A stretch of DNA of 64,000 nucleotides from Phialophora verrucosa (GCA_002099365.1 MSED01000013.1:992001-1056000); one strand, 5' to 3'. Counted from the stretch's first letter, positions 44,494 through 56,158 are shown. Program-made: numbers and translations. The notes: a model not told the origin generated them from the letters alone.

Positions 44494-46129
44494 ATGAACA
44501 GCTGTGATCATACCCAAAACAACACACTGTCTGCCATAGTCGTCGGCGCTGGAATCGCCGGCCTGTGTGCGGCGTTAGCCCTCCGACGAGGCGGACATAA
44601 TGTAAAGGTACCATCCATCCCCCTGGCACTCTGAATGGCGTCAATGGCTGTCCCAGTAGATCTGCGTGGGCGCGCACTGACGAGTCCAGATTCTAGAACG
44701 CTCGCCTCTCCTCGATGAAATCGGCGCCGCGATAACACTGGCCCCCAATGCCGTCAGAATCTTCCAATCATGGGGCCTCGCCTTCGAGCGAGCGAAGCTC
44801 ATCCCGCGACTGGGCCAGACGTTCATTGATGGCACGACGCTCAGTGAGTTGCATGCAACGAACCGTACAGACTTTGAGGCTACATACGGCGCGCCATATC
44901 TGTTTGCGCATCGGGTGGATTTCCATGCCGCCTTACGGGAGATGGCAACTGGTGAGGACGGCCTGGGTGCGCCAGCCGAGTTGCACACATCAAGCATGGT
45001 AGTCGATTACGACTCCGAGAATGGTAGGGTCAAACTCGCGGACAACACGTGGACGGAACCGGCGGACCTGATTGTCGCGGCTAATGGTGTCCACTCCAGC
45101 GCGGCAAGCCATATCCTGGGCCGTGTGTGTGCTGCCCACGCGACGACCAGCACGGTCATCCGTTTCCTGATCCCTACAGACCTCATCCTCGCCGATCCAG
45201 TGACGGCTCCGCTCCTCAAGTACGGCGACGGCCATTGTTCGTTCTATCTGCACGGGGATAAGCGGCGGTGGCTGGTCCGCTACCCGTGCCGGGCCAACAA
45301 GCTGCAGAACTTCGGCATGTATGTCGACCGGCCGCTCACCTCGGGCGAGAAGAACGGCTGGAGTCAGAAATGCGACCATGATGATCTGCGTGCCGCGCTG
45401 ACCGGTTTCCATCCAGCGCTGCTGGCCCTCGTCGACAAGACTTCCCGCGCCAGTTCCATCCTGCCACTGTGGAGGTGCGCGGAGAGAGCACCCCTGCCGA
45501 GATGCACGGACGGGAACGGGGGAAAGCTCGTCCTCATTGGAGATGCCTGCCATCCCATGCTCCCGCATCGCGGGTTCGGGGCCATCAACGCGATCGAGGA
45601 CGCCGCGGCGTTGGGGGTGTTGTTCCAGAAGAACTTGACCCACGGCCCTGATGACGACGATGATAGTGGTGGCGACGATTCTGAGGCAGATGGTCCTACG
45701 GTGCGAGACCTCCTGCATGTCTTTGAAACGGTGCGCCTGCCCCGCGCGTCGGTGGCACAACTATACTCGCAGGTCGAAACGGACAAGGACCCGGTCGTGG
45801 AAAGGAGAGAACAAACCTTGAAGTTATTGCCTCCTGAGGAGTTGCCCGGTGAGTTGAACCACGAGATTTGCCCCGTCGCAATTTGACTTTTACTCTATCC
45901 CATTCAACTTGGCCTGTTCTGCAGCAGGTACTCCTTTCAAATGTGTCCTGCTCAGCGGCCAGGTTACATCTATAGAGCCAGAGCGGTAACCGTAACTGAC
46001 CAGACCCGCGCAGGCAACGCAGCCGAAGTCATCGATTGGGCGTTTGGATATGATGTGGTGGACGTGACGCGACGGGCGAAGAAGGACTTCATAGATGCAA
46101 GGAAGCGGATGCGGACTGTAATCGGCTGA
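44494..46129 (+). CDS. FAD-dependent monooxygenase, salicylate hydroxylase-like
   Basis: Three exons, 44494-44607, 44690-45848 and 46014-46129 (462 residues). The last exon is hidden: the second-exon frame runs on to a stop at 45886, but splicing GTGAGT at 45849 to CAG at 46013 (165 bases, TAACTGAC branch) restores the family's C-terminal WAFGYDVVDV ending. Motifs are GAGIAGLCAALALRRGG (FAD dinucleotide-binding, residues 18-34), the ILERSP strand, and GDACHPMLPHRGFGAINAIE (second FAD site). These enzymes hydroxylate aromatic acids using NAD(P)H and O2. An acidic insert (DDDDDSGGDDSEAD) near residue 370 is unusual. No other biosynthetic genes sit beside it, so a catabolic or detoxifying role is more likely than a metabolite cluster. 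Confidence 0.88.
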
Positions 46130-46889
46130 GCAGAGGGACTCTGGTTCCTCATTCCAAGCCGAGGGACTACATCGCACTTGCACTTGCACGTATGGGACGA
46201 GAGAGGGCTGAGATCCTCTGGGCCAGCTTGGGACTCGTACTGGATGGAGCACTCAAGCACATGGAGGGGGCGCGCCCGGTTAATGTGGATGGAAGGAACT
46301 TCGCAACAAGAACAAACGACAACGGAACAGTCTGATCGATACTTGATGGATTCTCTTCGTGCTGTCTGCATTCAATTCATGCATTGACCCGTGGAACTCG
46401 AGGTATACAGTCCACAACACCTCGATTGCCCCATCAGGATCACAGACACATAAATACAGCGTACCGGGCAAGGATTGCACTGGCCTGTCCCGACGGGCTT
46501 GGTACTGTAACCCATCTACAGCGTACGGTATGCAGATGAGGTCCGTAGATTAGAGACCTCGCCCTCTTCTCCTCCCTCTCCCGTACCCCCCGGGACCCCA
46601 GACTAGAATCAAAAAAAACAAGAGCTCAGATAATAGTGATATTGTGTACTGTGGTGCTGTGTCGATGTTGTATGCCGAGATCGTTGATAAATTGCGGCGG
46701 GGAGACGTGTGTCCAGATTCCATGATTCCACTTGGGTATAAATGAGGCACAGAGTCCTCCGTACTGCGGTATAGTAGTATCGATGCCAGGCCTCGCCATA
46801 CCGTCCGGCGGCCCCACCGTTCCCCTTCATTCCTTTCCAATGCAATGCCATGCCATGCCATGCCATGCCGTCTGAGAGAGCGATCTAGC
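46130..46889. other. intergenic between converging genes
   Basis: No gene is supported. A TGCCA microsatellite occupies 46841-46870, directly after the 3' end of the GPI-protein gene. Confidence 0.5.
46841..46870 (+). repeat. (TGCCA)n microsatellite
   Basis: Five to six near-perfect ATGCC/TGCCA units lie in the presumed 3' flank of the GPI-anchored protein gene. Confidence 0.85.
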
Positions 46890-47360
46890 CTACAGAACCA
46901 AAGCCAGCCCAGCAACAGCCAGAGCACCCAGGCCCACGACCTTGTCGTTGACAGCAGCGCCGGGGAAGTCGGACGGTGAGACGGCCGTGCCTGAGCTGGA
47001 GTGGGTGGCCGCCGTGCTCGTGGCCCTGACGTCCCCAGTGGTGGACGCGGGCGTGGTGGGCGCGGGGATCATGCTCGTGAAGTTCTGCGCCTCGCTGTAG
47101 CTGACCGCGGTGGGGACGGCCCACGTCGAGGTTCCGGAGCTGTACGTCGCGGTGTAGGAGGTGGTGTATATCCACTCGGACCACGAGGCCGTGCTGGTGG
47201 CGGCGACTTCGGTGGCCGTGGCGGTCGCGTTGGACGCCTGGGTGGCCGATGTCCAGGTGCTGTGGCCGCTGGAGAAGGTCCAGGTGAATCCCCAGCCGGA
47301 GGGTGCGTCGGCGAGGGCACCCAGGGCGAAAAGCGCGGGGATGGCGAGGAAGGACTTCAT
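46890..47360 (-). CDS. GPI-anchored Ser/Thr-rich secreted protein
   Basis: 156 residues from ATG 47360. The start MKSFLAIPALFALGALADA is a typical signal peptide with a cleavage site after the ADA. The mature part is rich in Ser, Thr and Ala with aromatic residues at intervals (GWGFTWTFSSGHSTW, WSEWIYTTSYTATYSSG) and several N-x-T/S glycosylation sites. The C-terminus is a short hydrophobic tail (VVGLGALAVAGLALVL) after a small-residue region, which fits GPI attachment. Such proteins sit in the fungal cell wall or plasma membrane; no enzymatic motif is seen. Length and pattern resemble many small fungal wall proteins. Confidence 0.75.
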   Translation of the reverse strand: MKSFLAIPALFALGALADAPSGWGFTWTFSSGHSTWTSATQASNATATATEVAATSTASWSEWIYTTSYTATYSSGTSTWAVPTAVSYSEAQNFTSMIPAPTTPASTTGDVRATSTAATHSSSGTAVSPSDFPGAAVNDKVVGLGALAVAGLALVL

Positions 47361-48272
47361 CTTGGCGAGCTTTTATATGTAGCGGGGATGTCGAAGCTTT
47401 TGAGCTTTTCGTGACCTTTTTGTCTCGTCGAAGCGATTGTGTTTGAGCGAGTGGACGTGTTCAACCGGGAAACACTGCGTGTAGAGGGAGACAGAATGAA
47501 TGTGTGTGTCGAACGCACAAAGGCAACTGTCGATGAGCAGCAACTGGGAACGGGGAGAAAAAGAGCCGCGACGATACTTTACAGCAAGAAAGCTTGGATA
47601 TAGGGGGGGCCACAAACCTGGTTTCGAACGTGCTTGAGCTAGCAGAGCCTCGTAACACTCGTATCTTGATCTGGTGGTGGTGTTGTTCCACTTTGGAGTG
47701 CTCGAGAGTGGCCCCGACAGGGGTCGGGAAATTGGCATCGCAAAGTCAAACGCTTCAACGCACCACTTGTTGAGCATGGCCGCGGAGGCGCAATCTCAAG
47801 AGTGGACAAGCTTTTGTGCTTGATCGGCTGGTGTTTCCACGCTGCAAGTCATGGGCCACGCTATGGCCCGTGTGAATACCCCGTATACTATGTATGGGAG
47901 ATCAATCAGACGACCGCTCGGCAACGCGTGTTCCGAGCTCGACGCCGTCGAAGTGCGAATGTCGCAGCGCAAGTTTAGCCAGAGCAGATTCGTCCAGAGG
48001 TAGATTCGTACTTGGGTGACTCTGCGATCATTCAGGGTGTGCGAGCTCAGGGGAAGCAAGAATCTACAGTACAGTACCTCGTATTGTGTTGACATGCAGG
48101 GTTCGTGGAGCCAAGGATCATTGCAATCCACGTACTGCCATTGACTGGTACAAAAGACTGAAACCTGCTCCGACGTCACGTGCGACTCACTCCGGCTGTT
48201 CCGCTTTTATCTGATCAGCCTCCCTCTCTCACCTCCGGACTCACCTCGTTCACCTGGAGTCTCGATTTCATA
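47361..48272. other. intergenic between divergent genes, no gene seen
   Basis: The upstream space of the GPI-protein gene (-) and the RidA-like gene (+). Short frames only. Confidence 0.4.
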
Positions 48273-48733
48273 ATGCCCACCGTCGAAGTTATTGATCCGC
48301 CCACCCTCGGCAAGCCCAATCCCCTGTATGGGGCCATCACAGCAGCGAGGCTCTCCCACTCAACAACGCTCTACACGATTTCTGGTCAGGTGGCCCAAGA
48401 CCCGGCCTCAGGTGTTGTTCCCGCCGGTCTTTCCGCCCAGCTCCGGTATGCCTCAAACGGATTGATCTCTGCCTCGAACACATCGGCGCCAGAAAGACGG
48501 ATATCACCCGACTTGTGTACTCTATTCGGCAGCGTGACATTGATGATTACGAGGCCGTTGAAGGTCATGGAAGCGCGTTGAAGCTGATAGGAGGCGTGGT
48601 GGGTAAGTGGTTAGAGGGACATCGTCCGGCAAGTTGTTATAACAGGTCGTTTGGAATGTCGGACGATCGATATGCGTGTGAGTTTGAGGCCATGGTGGTT
48701 TTGAGCCAAGAAGAGGCGGGGCTCCTTCAGTAA
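48273..48733 (+). pseudogene. RidA/YjgF-family protein gene with a one-base frameshift
   Basis: The gene starts at ATG 48273 (MPTVEVIDPPTLGKPNP) and reads ISGQVAQDPASGVV, a RidA pattern, up to SAQLR at about 48439. From there the family sequence continues in another frame (VCLKRIDLCLEHIGARKTDI, then RPASCYNRSFGMSDDRYACE and FEAMVVL) to the stop at 48733. The switch needs a -1 shift, as if one G had been lost from a GGG run in CTCCGGTATG. No intron of workable length can bridge it. RidA proteins hydrolyse reactive enamine/imine intermediates from pyridoxal-phosphate enzymes. Both halves keep good coding character, so this is either a very recent inactivation or a sequencing error. The unshifted frame would end in an unrelated tail at 48581. 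Confidence 0.7.
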
Positions 48734-50316
48734 CTTGCAAATTCATAGTGATTGATGATAGTGGTATACGTTTGTGAGACAACCTACCTACCTAGGCCGA
48801 CGAGACGTGGTCCTAAAAGTTCCGACGAGCACATATCACCACTATGGTTGAATGCTGGCATTGCATTTTATTTGGCAATCCAAGCAATAGAAACCTGGGT
48901 GCGATCGAGACTGGGACGAGGACAGGGCGGCATCACCTTCGTCCACGATCCGAAGTTGAAGTGCAAGCAAGGTTTGAGTCATCTTGAGGTACCGGCTGCG
49001 GTTTTCAATGTTGGGGTTGGTGGTCTACAAGTAATTATTACTCTTACTTTCTGAACGTCAGTCGTCGCCGCATGCATTCACCGCATGGCAACGTCGAGGT
49101 CTAGCATCACCGGCGCTGCGCCAGGAGACCGCTGAGCACGCTGTCGCACTAGTCGGCCCCTTCGCGCAAGCAGCAGAAGATGGTCTTCGACAACGATGCG
49201 CGCTCTTCACAGACCTTGGAAGACCACGGTGCCCCCTACCATGGCAACAGCGTGGATCGTCGCGACCATCCTCGTTGTTGCTCGCTCGCTATCCCGCTCA
49301 GCCTCCCTAGAACAAAGTAACGAGTCGAGCTCTCCTCGACGCCTTCTGCTTTTACATTCAAAGTCCGATGAGAATTGACCCTTCGTCGCGTTGCAGTTGG
49401 TGGTAGGACCTGGAGAACACAGTGCTGGAAGGAATGCTGCTCCAACGAGAAAGAGGAGCTCAAACCATATGTAGTAAAAGAGGCGTGATGCAGGAGCCGG
49501 AAGCGAAGGGCGAGTATTCAATGAAATCCAGCCCCAGGTGCCCAGGTAATGGCCATGTGATTCGGGTCGCTCCAACGAGGATCGGAGCGGGCTGTTCTCC
49601 CATCCCAGGAACCGAGCGGTTGAGGAATGTGGGTGTTGATCGGCGCTTGATTCATCGTCCAAATTTTACTCGTGCAGGCGCATCTTCTCTACCAAGGCAT
49701 CTGTGCTCGTTACGGAGTAGTGGTTCGAATGACTTTCTCGTGCTGAATCCGGCTGATCGTGTAGGCGACCGAGGAACGTGTCTTGTCGGCAACGGCTGTC
49801 GCTGGTAAAGAAGGAGCCGTCCTGCCATTGCAGAATCCCATCGCTTCCTTCACGATCCATCCTCTGTCAATGACTCTCGCTAGCAGCAGAAGGAGTCGGT
49901 AGTTCCGAGTCAGGCTTGTGGACGCGTCTGATGAAATGCTCACAGCCTAAATGCGCCAATTAATGCACGACATGGTGGCGATCGTGTTGACGCGCGATAG
50001 ACGAGCTTCGTGTCGGGGGCCTAAACGAAATTCGGGACGAGTACACTCGAAGCGGCCTCGCGTCTTTTCCACCAACGACAAATGTTTATTTCTTCTCAGT
50101 CGGAAACAGTTCATTCCGCTATTGTACAAATGTCGATCATGGTATCTTCATTTCCCGTGGCAGGCATAATATCTACACGAACAGCACGCAGCTGTAGCCA
50201 AATCTGGCACCTGATCTCGTCGACGTCCTTGTCTGAGTCACCAGTGACTTTGTCCATACGCCTCGGCCGTTCCAAGAACGCTTTCAAAATGATCTGCAGC
50301 ACAGCTGGTAAACGGT
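48734..50316. other. intergenic, one weak coding candidate
   Basis: No gene is firmly supported. On the minus strand a frame from about 49662 to 49207 has a hydrophobic segment (FYYIWFELLFLVGAAFLPAL) followed by a Cys-containing loop, somewhat like a membrane protein fragment, but it begins with TTG and has no clear partner exon. Confidence 0.35.
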
Positions 50317-50815
50317 TTATACTTTGCCAGGTCTGGCTCCCCCCCTCTTCGGTACAGTCCAAGGCTCTGCACATACGGTCTGGGAAGGTGGATTAGCATG
50401 TTACGACTGCCAGTGAATGCAAGTGTTGTCTTACCTCGCCCTCCGAGTAAGCCCAGAAATAGACCACCACTCCGACGATATAATACAGTGCCGCGTTGGT
50501 GGACTGATACATCAGGACCGCGGCCAGAGCACTCAAGGGATAAACCACCAATCTTGCTTCCATACTTCGGTGCAGCCCCGGCAGCATCCTCACAATAGGT
50601 GCAAGCGGCCACTCCCATGCCAAACCTATGAATCCCAACACCAGGTTCATGATCTGCAACACTGGAAAAGGTTTGACTGCTCCGTCGAGGTTCTTGGTGA
50701 GGAAGTCCCAGAAGATCTTGGGCCAAAAGAAGCCCTCCAGGGCGGCCATGACTTGGTAGAGGGCGGCTGTGAGGACGATCAGGCGAGCCCAGTGGTTCTT
50801 GATGAGTTTGCCCAT
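50317..50815 (-). CDS. small conserved fungal membrane protein
   Basis: Exons 50815-50435 and 50379-50317 (147 residues), joined by a 55-base intron (GTAAGA donor, CCCAG acceptor). The start ATG 50815 gives MGKLIKNHWARLIVLTAALY. Four hydrophobic segments can be seen: LIVLTAALYQVMAALEGFFW, VLQIMNLVLGFIGLAWEW, LVVYPLSALAAVLMYQ and LYYIVGVVVYFWAY. The sequence FFWPKIFWDFLTKNLDG between the first two is characteristic of an uncharacterised family found across filamentous ascomycetes; its function is unknown. The short last exon passes a run of seven C's (+ strand, 50339-50345), so a one-base error there would change the last six residues. Confidence 0.75.
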
Positions 50816-53343
50816 GATGTCGAAGAGGAAGAAGGCTCTGACGTAGGAGCGCAATGAATGTGTGTTGCTGAGAATCGAAATACCAAGAACTCGAAAAGAA
50901 TGGAAGTGGTCGAAGAGAACGAGTGCGCAGAAATTGACGACCCGCGCCTGAAGGTCACCGCAGAACCATCAGGGTTGGCGAGGTATATGAGCAGACTTGG
51001 TATGGTCAATGCTTGATTCCCCTATCAAAGGGAGCAAGCGTTGATCTCGGTGACAGGATGACCCGGTATCAGTGAGACCTTGGGAGTGTTTGGAAGTGGT
51101 CGACGGGGAGGGGTTTGCAGTCAGGGAGTAGTTATTAGTGTGCTTGAGAAAGGTGGTCCGGGAGCGTCTCAAGGCGAGGGCAGTCGAGGGCAGTGGGTTG
51201 GCGCGTAAGAGATTGGTCGCAGATGTCGTCTCGCCGCAGAGTGGTTGAGGCGATTCCAAGACAGAAAGTGTTACAGATGTGGAGTTCTGCGTGTCGGAGT
51301 TGCACTTCTCTTGGACCACCGCCAAAACCGATGGTCGGAGTGTTTTTGACAATTATCGATGCTCGAGATACTTACAGGTAGAGGGAATGTTCAGATGTAG
51401 GGAAATTGAGATACTCAAAGGTGTATAGCTGATCGGAAGCTGGGCACGTCTTCTGGCAAGAACGCACGCTTACAGGGACTACCGAGCATCGTGGTAAGCG
51501 ACCCTACCTCGACCGTTGCCAACTATGGAGCCGTTGCATTAGCACGAGATGCAGTGCAGCAATGGGAAACGAGAATCAATAGTTTTGCTCTGTAGTCGCC
51601 AGATCTGGTGATGCAACTGCTGTCCTCATGCGCCTGAAGCTGATGATTCGTGGAGTAAGGGAAGCAGTGCGGAGTGAGTAAGGTGATTGCGCAGAGGGCC
51701 CGTGATGTCTGGGCGGTAAGCGCCCGAAAATAGACATCGGCCAATGGTCATATGCACGGCAACCAGATCTGGAATGCATTCTTGCGGTCAAATGAAAGCA
51801 TTGTCTGGTGGTGAGCCGATGTGGTGGTTGTGAGGGAACGACGAATGGAGTCGAAGAACTGGCCGCCGACCGGGATGTGATGCAAAAGGCGCAGCGGGAG
51901 CTAAGAAGTGGCAAGAGCCTCGGAGGGAGACAAGCGAGTGATTCGAGGGGAAGCGGCCACTCAGACGACGGCTCGGCGGCTGCCCCCCGTCATCCCGCCC
52001 AAGTCAGGGCGCTACGAAACGTGTTCTGATACGCTGGTCAAACTCGATTCTCCATCACCTCTCCTTCACCTTCCCTTTCAGACCAAAATGCACCATGAAT
52101 TTCTACCGATTTGCCCATTCTGGGGGTTTACAGAGCCGGCCAATGTGTTCGTGCTGGTGTCGAGCGATGCGTGATGGCAATTGATATCACCGGTGCCCGC
52201 TACTTCAGCGACTGTTTCCGACGGTGCTGTCGTATCGCTGCCATCTGCCACGACTGCCACGTTCCTGTTCTACCACTCCCGAATTGGTAGATCATCTCAC
52301 CATCCTCGCTCCACCGCCCATTGCCGGGCCATGGATGTGTGGCTGTCGAGTGTTTCCAACCGTCGCTCATCTTGTTCCTGCCGGCCGTTTTCCTGAGCTC
52401 GACTGCTCACCACCCAATAAGCGCCCAAGCTCCTCGATCGGGTTAAACACGGCTGGCGGTGCCTGAGCAAGGGTCCATTCAGACACTTCTGGATTGAAAG
52501 CAGGACCGGGGTCCCTTCCCTTTCTCCACAATCCCACCATCTCGTAACCGACCACAAGCCACCTTATCGAGCCTTCTTTCTTCTCGCATCTATCCCAAGA
52601 TGTAGCTCTTCGATAGTCTTGATGAACAATTTACTCTGCGCATGATCACATCTCTTCCCGTCTCTTGTCCGTACGTTTCCATTGTCACAGTCCCGACAGA
52701 ATCCCCTACGCTCACACGTGGGCCGCCGTTTGCCTCCTAAAACTTCGAACTACTCCTGTTACAGCTCCTGTCCCAGAGTCATCGGTTCCACCCCCAGCCT
52801 GTTTCGACCTCAACCCGCAACCCATCTGCCATACTAATTCAGTCGCGCTCCCTGATCCGATCTCACCACTGCTCCAAACTGTCGTGTTTGAACTCCTGCT
52901 TCACCATCGCAGCTCACTGTAACACGCCCAACCGTTGCCCGGCGCTGATCTAATCGAGTAATTTGCCCTCAGTACCGCGCTTCTTGTATGATCTAGCGTA
53001 TGATCGACTGATCAGACACGAGATCTCGGATACGTTGAGCCTCCGGACGTTGAGCTTCTTCCTCCACCCTATCTGGTCACTCTTCTCAAAAGCCTGATCT
53101 CTCGGCTTTACTTTGAGCTAGTCTCTCAAAGCCTCAATCGACACTCATTTGGTAACTCTGCACATATACCATATCCGCCACTTTCACCAAGACTCATCGT
53201 TCATTTGACCTGTGGTCGACTCGACTCTCTCAGCGTGCCGGAAATGCAGATGAGATAGCCTGCCGGGATCAGGGACATTCAGTTGCGAGGACCGTTATCG
53301 AGCGACCACATCCGTTCTTTCACATCCGAGAGACTGAAGAGTC
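50816..53343. other. long upstream region of NoxA, no gene seen
   Basis: 2.5 kb without a supported gene. Many short frames overlap on both strands without family features. The last ~700 bases (52560-53340) are pyrimidine-rich and probably promoter plus long 5' leader of NoxA. Confidence 0.4.
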
Positions 53344-55061
53344 ATGGCTACTCTCAAGTCGCACTTTGCTCCGAGCAAGATTATATTTTATATCCTTTGG
53401 TGGGGCTTTCATTGGACCATTTTTGCCATCGGCTGGTGAGTATTGACAGAGACATTGGTCGTGAACATTGACAACTGACACCATGATCCAGGTGGAAGCA
53501 AGCGGGAGACATTCGTTTGGCCGGTCTCAACACACTCACATTCTCAGTATGGTTGTCCCGTGGAGCAGGTCTCGTCCTGTCCGTGGACGTCCTCATGATT
53601 CTCCTGCCCATGTGCCGGAATTTCATGCGCTTCCTTCGCCCAAAGTTCAAGTGGCTCCCACTCGATGAGACGCAGTGGTTCCATCGGCAATGCGCCTATG
53701 CCATGCTCTTGTTCACCGCGATCCACGTGTGTGCCCACTATGTCAACTTCTTCAACGTCGAGAAGAGTCAGATCCGACCGGTCTCGGCGATTCAGATCCA
53801 CTACGCTCAAGCCGGCGGCATCACCGGCCACATCATGCTCCTTTGCATGCTCCTCATGTACACCACCGCACACCACAAGATCCGACAGCAATCGTTTGAG
53901 ACGTTCTGGTACACGCACCACCTCTTCATCCCGTTCTTGCTCGCCATGTACACGCATGCCGTGGGCTGCTTCGTGCGCGACACGGCCCAGCCCTTCTCGC
54001 CTTTTGCGGGCAAACTCTTCTGGAACCACTGCATCGGCTACGAAGGGTGGCGCTGGGAGTTGTTCGGGGGCGGCCTGTACCTCTTCGAGCGGCTGTGGCG
54101 TGAAGTCCGCGCGCGGCGGGCGACCAAGATCTACAAGGTCATCCGCCACCCGTACGATGCGATGGAGATCCAGTTCCAAAAACCAAGCATGAAATACAAG
54201 GCCGGCCAGTGGCTGTTCATCAACATTCCGGCCGTGTCCAGCCAGCAGTGGCATCCGTTCACCATCACGTCCTGTCCATTTGACCCGTACATCTCGGTGC
54301 ACGTCCGCCAGGTCGGCGACTGGACGAAAGCCGTGGGCGACGCCCTGGGCTGCGGGCCCGCGCAGGCCAAAGAATTCGACGACCTGGACAGCAACGGCAT
54401 CTACGAAATCGCGCTCCAAAACGACCAGGAAATGCCGGCCATCCGGATCGACGGCCCGTACGGCGCGCCCGCCGAAGACGTCTTCGACAACGAGATCGCC
54501 GTCCTCATCGGCACGGGCATCGGCGTCACCCCCTGGGCGTCCGTCCTCAAACACATCTACAACATCCGCGCGGGGCCCAACCCGCCCCGCCGGCTCAAGC
54601 GCGTCGAGTTCATCTGGGTGACGCGCAGCATCGAGTCGTTCGAGTGGTTCCAGACCCTGCTGTCCTCGCTGGAAGCCCAATCCGCCGAGGCGGCCGAGGG
54701 CGCGGGCGGGCCCGAGTTCCTGCGCATCCACACGTACCTGACCGCGCGCGTCGACACCAACACGGCGGCCAACATCTACCTCAACACGGTCGGCAACGCC
54801 GTCGACCCGCTGACCGACCTGCGCACCAAGACGCAGTACGGCCGGCCGGACTTCAAGCGCCTCTTCGGCGCCATGCGCGACGGCCTCATGGACCAGACGT
54901 ACATGGACGTCGGCAAGGAGGCGTCCCTCACCGCCGGCATGAAGGCCACCGTCGGCGTGTACTTCTGCGGGCCCTCCGCCGCGGCTCGCGAGATCAAGGT
55001 CGCGTGCAAATCCACGAGCAACGACCTGGTCAAGTTCCGATTCTGGAAGGAGCATTTCTAG
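53344..55061 (+). CDS. noxA: NADPH oxidase NoxA (Nox1)
   Basis: Exons 53344-53435 and 53492-55061 (553 residues, the usual NoxA length), with a 56-base intron (GTGAGT, TTGACAACTGAC branch, GATCCAG). The splice restores ...FAIGWWKQAGD. The N-terminal half has six membrane helices with heme-ligand histidines (HRQCAYAML, AIHVCAHYVNF, YTHHLFIPF). FAD-binding HPFTITSCP is near residue 285, the NADPH-binding GTGIGVTPWASVL near 371, and CGPS near 523; the C-terminus is FRFWKEHF. No EF-hand extension is present, which separates it from NoxC. NoxA makes superoxide at membranes and controls sexual development, hyphal fusion and symbiosis or virulence in filamentous fungi. It needs NoxR and Rac, neither in this window. 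The 3' part is extremely GC-rich at third codon positions. Confidence 0.95.
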
Positions 55062-55347
55062 ATGCATGCGACCCAGCCAGCGCTGGCACTGGTTTCTGGA
55101 TCCTAGACCTTTCCAATCGCAAGCCAACACACTCGACCCGGGCCAAGCTTTGATGTTCCCGGCGATGTTTGGAGCGGAACAGAAACGACCCGAGGCATGA
55201 TGTCTTCTCCCGAAAGTTTTCTCTCCCTCTCCCTCTCGTTTGGTGTTTTGGACTATCTATGGATCTGTGGGAAGTGTACAGGAATTTTTTGCGTCGAAGC
55301 GATCGATCAGTGCCAGAGATACCAAGTGCGTGCAACGAAGAGTGCAT

Positions 55348-55379
<32 letters not shown>

Positions 55380-56158
55380 AGCAAGCGAGCATGGAGGAGA
55401 GTCATCTCTACTTGTATAACTATCAGGTTTTACAGCCAGCAAGGCGGCTCGCCCCACCCGGCAGCCCATCCTCACGAAGAGATATGATTTGTGAAAGATT
55501 TGTTTTCATAGCCGAGACGTGTATGGAAAAAAAATGTGTGAAAACTATGACGATTACAGGCCCGGGCAAGACAAGTGATTTCTTCTCTTGCTCGAGCCGG
55601 CTCTTCGACATCGTGATTTTCGAACGACATTCTGACATGGCAGTTGTGGTCGAGTGAGCAACTTGCTGCTATTTTCGGCCATGCTGGTTTTCCTCAGAAT
55701 CCAGCCTACAGCCCCAGCCCAAAGGCAGCACCACAGTACTAGCCGACGCACGCACGCAGGGGGGGAATTTTCTAGCGAAAACAATTTAATGCTGGAAAGC
55801 GGGTAAGGACAACGGAGCATGGAGTCGTTCTGTGACCTTTTCGTCATTCTGATCATTCGCAAGATTGCTTGATCGTTATGTATGGCAGCTACATTGTGCA
55901 GTGTTTGGCTTCTGCTTTTGCGATATTCTGTGCCGCCTGGTCTCGTTGGCCAAGATACGTAATCTTGGTCAACTTTCCTGATGGAAGCGCCGGAGTGCAG
56001 CAACTTTCACCTCACGAATATCTTGGGCGCACAGCCTTGTGTCTGCCTTGTAGTCTAACCGCCAGTGACTTCTTCATTCCCCTCGTACTCCGGCGCAAAA
56101 GTAACGCTTTCGGAGAATCGTGATCCACGAGGCGCTGCTTCCACTGGGCTCTGCATCT
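55062..56158. other. intergenic between converging genes
   Basis: No gene is supported. It contains an AAGC microsatellite at 55350-55379, likely in the NoxA 3' untranslated region. Confidence 0.45.
55350..55379 (+). repeat. (AAGC)n microsatellite
   Basis: Seven perfect AAGC units followed by imperfect ones (AAAGCAAGCGAGC), about 290 bases after the NoxA stop. Confidence 0.95.

Noticed and set aside
44494..46129. Secondary-metabolite cluster around the FAD monooxygenase
   Set aside because: Neighbours are a RhoGEF and a wall protein; no polyketide synthase, peptide synthetase, terpene cyclase or dedicated regulator is present nearby.
49710..49943. Minus-strand frame with a leucine run (RLLLLLARVID)
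   Set aside because: It is short, has no homologous features or partner exon, and could not be joined in frame with the weak membrane-like frame next to it.
53544..55130. 528-codon open frame on the minus strand
   Set aside because: It lies exactly antisense to NoxA, in the register produced by GC-ending codons, has no family motif and begins without a conserved start; it is a shadow of NoxA.
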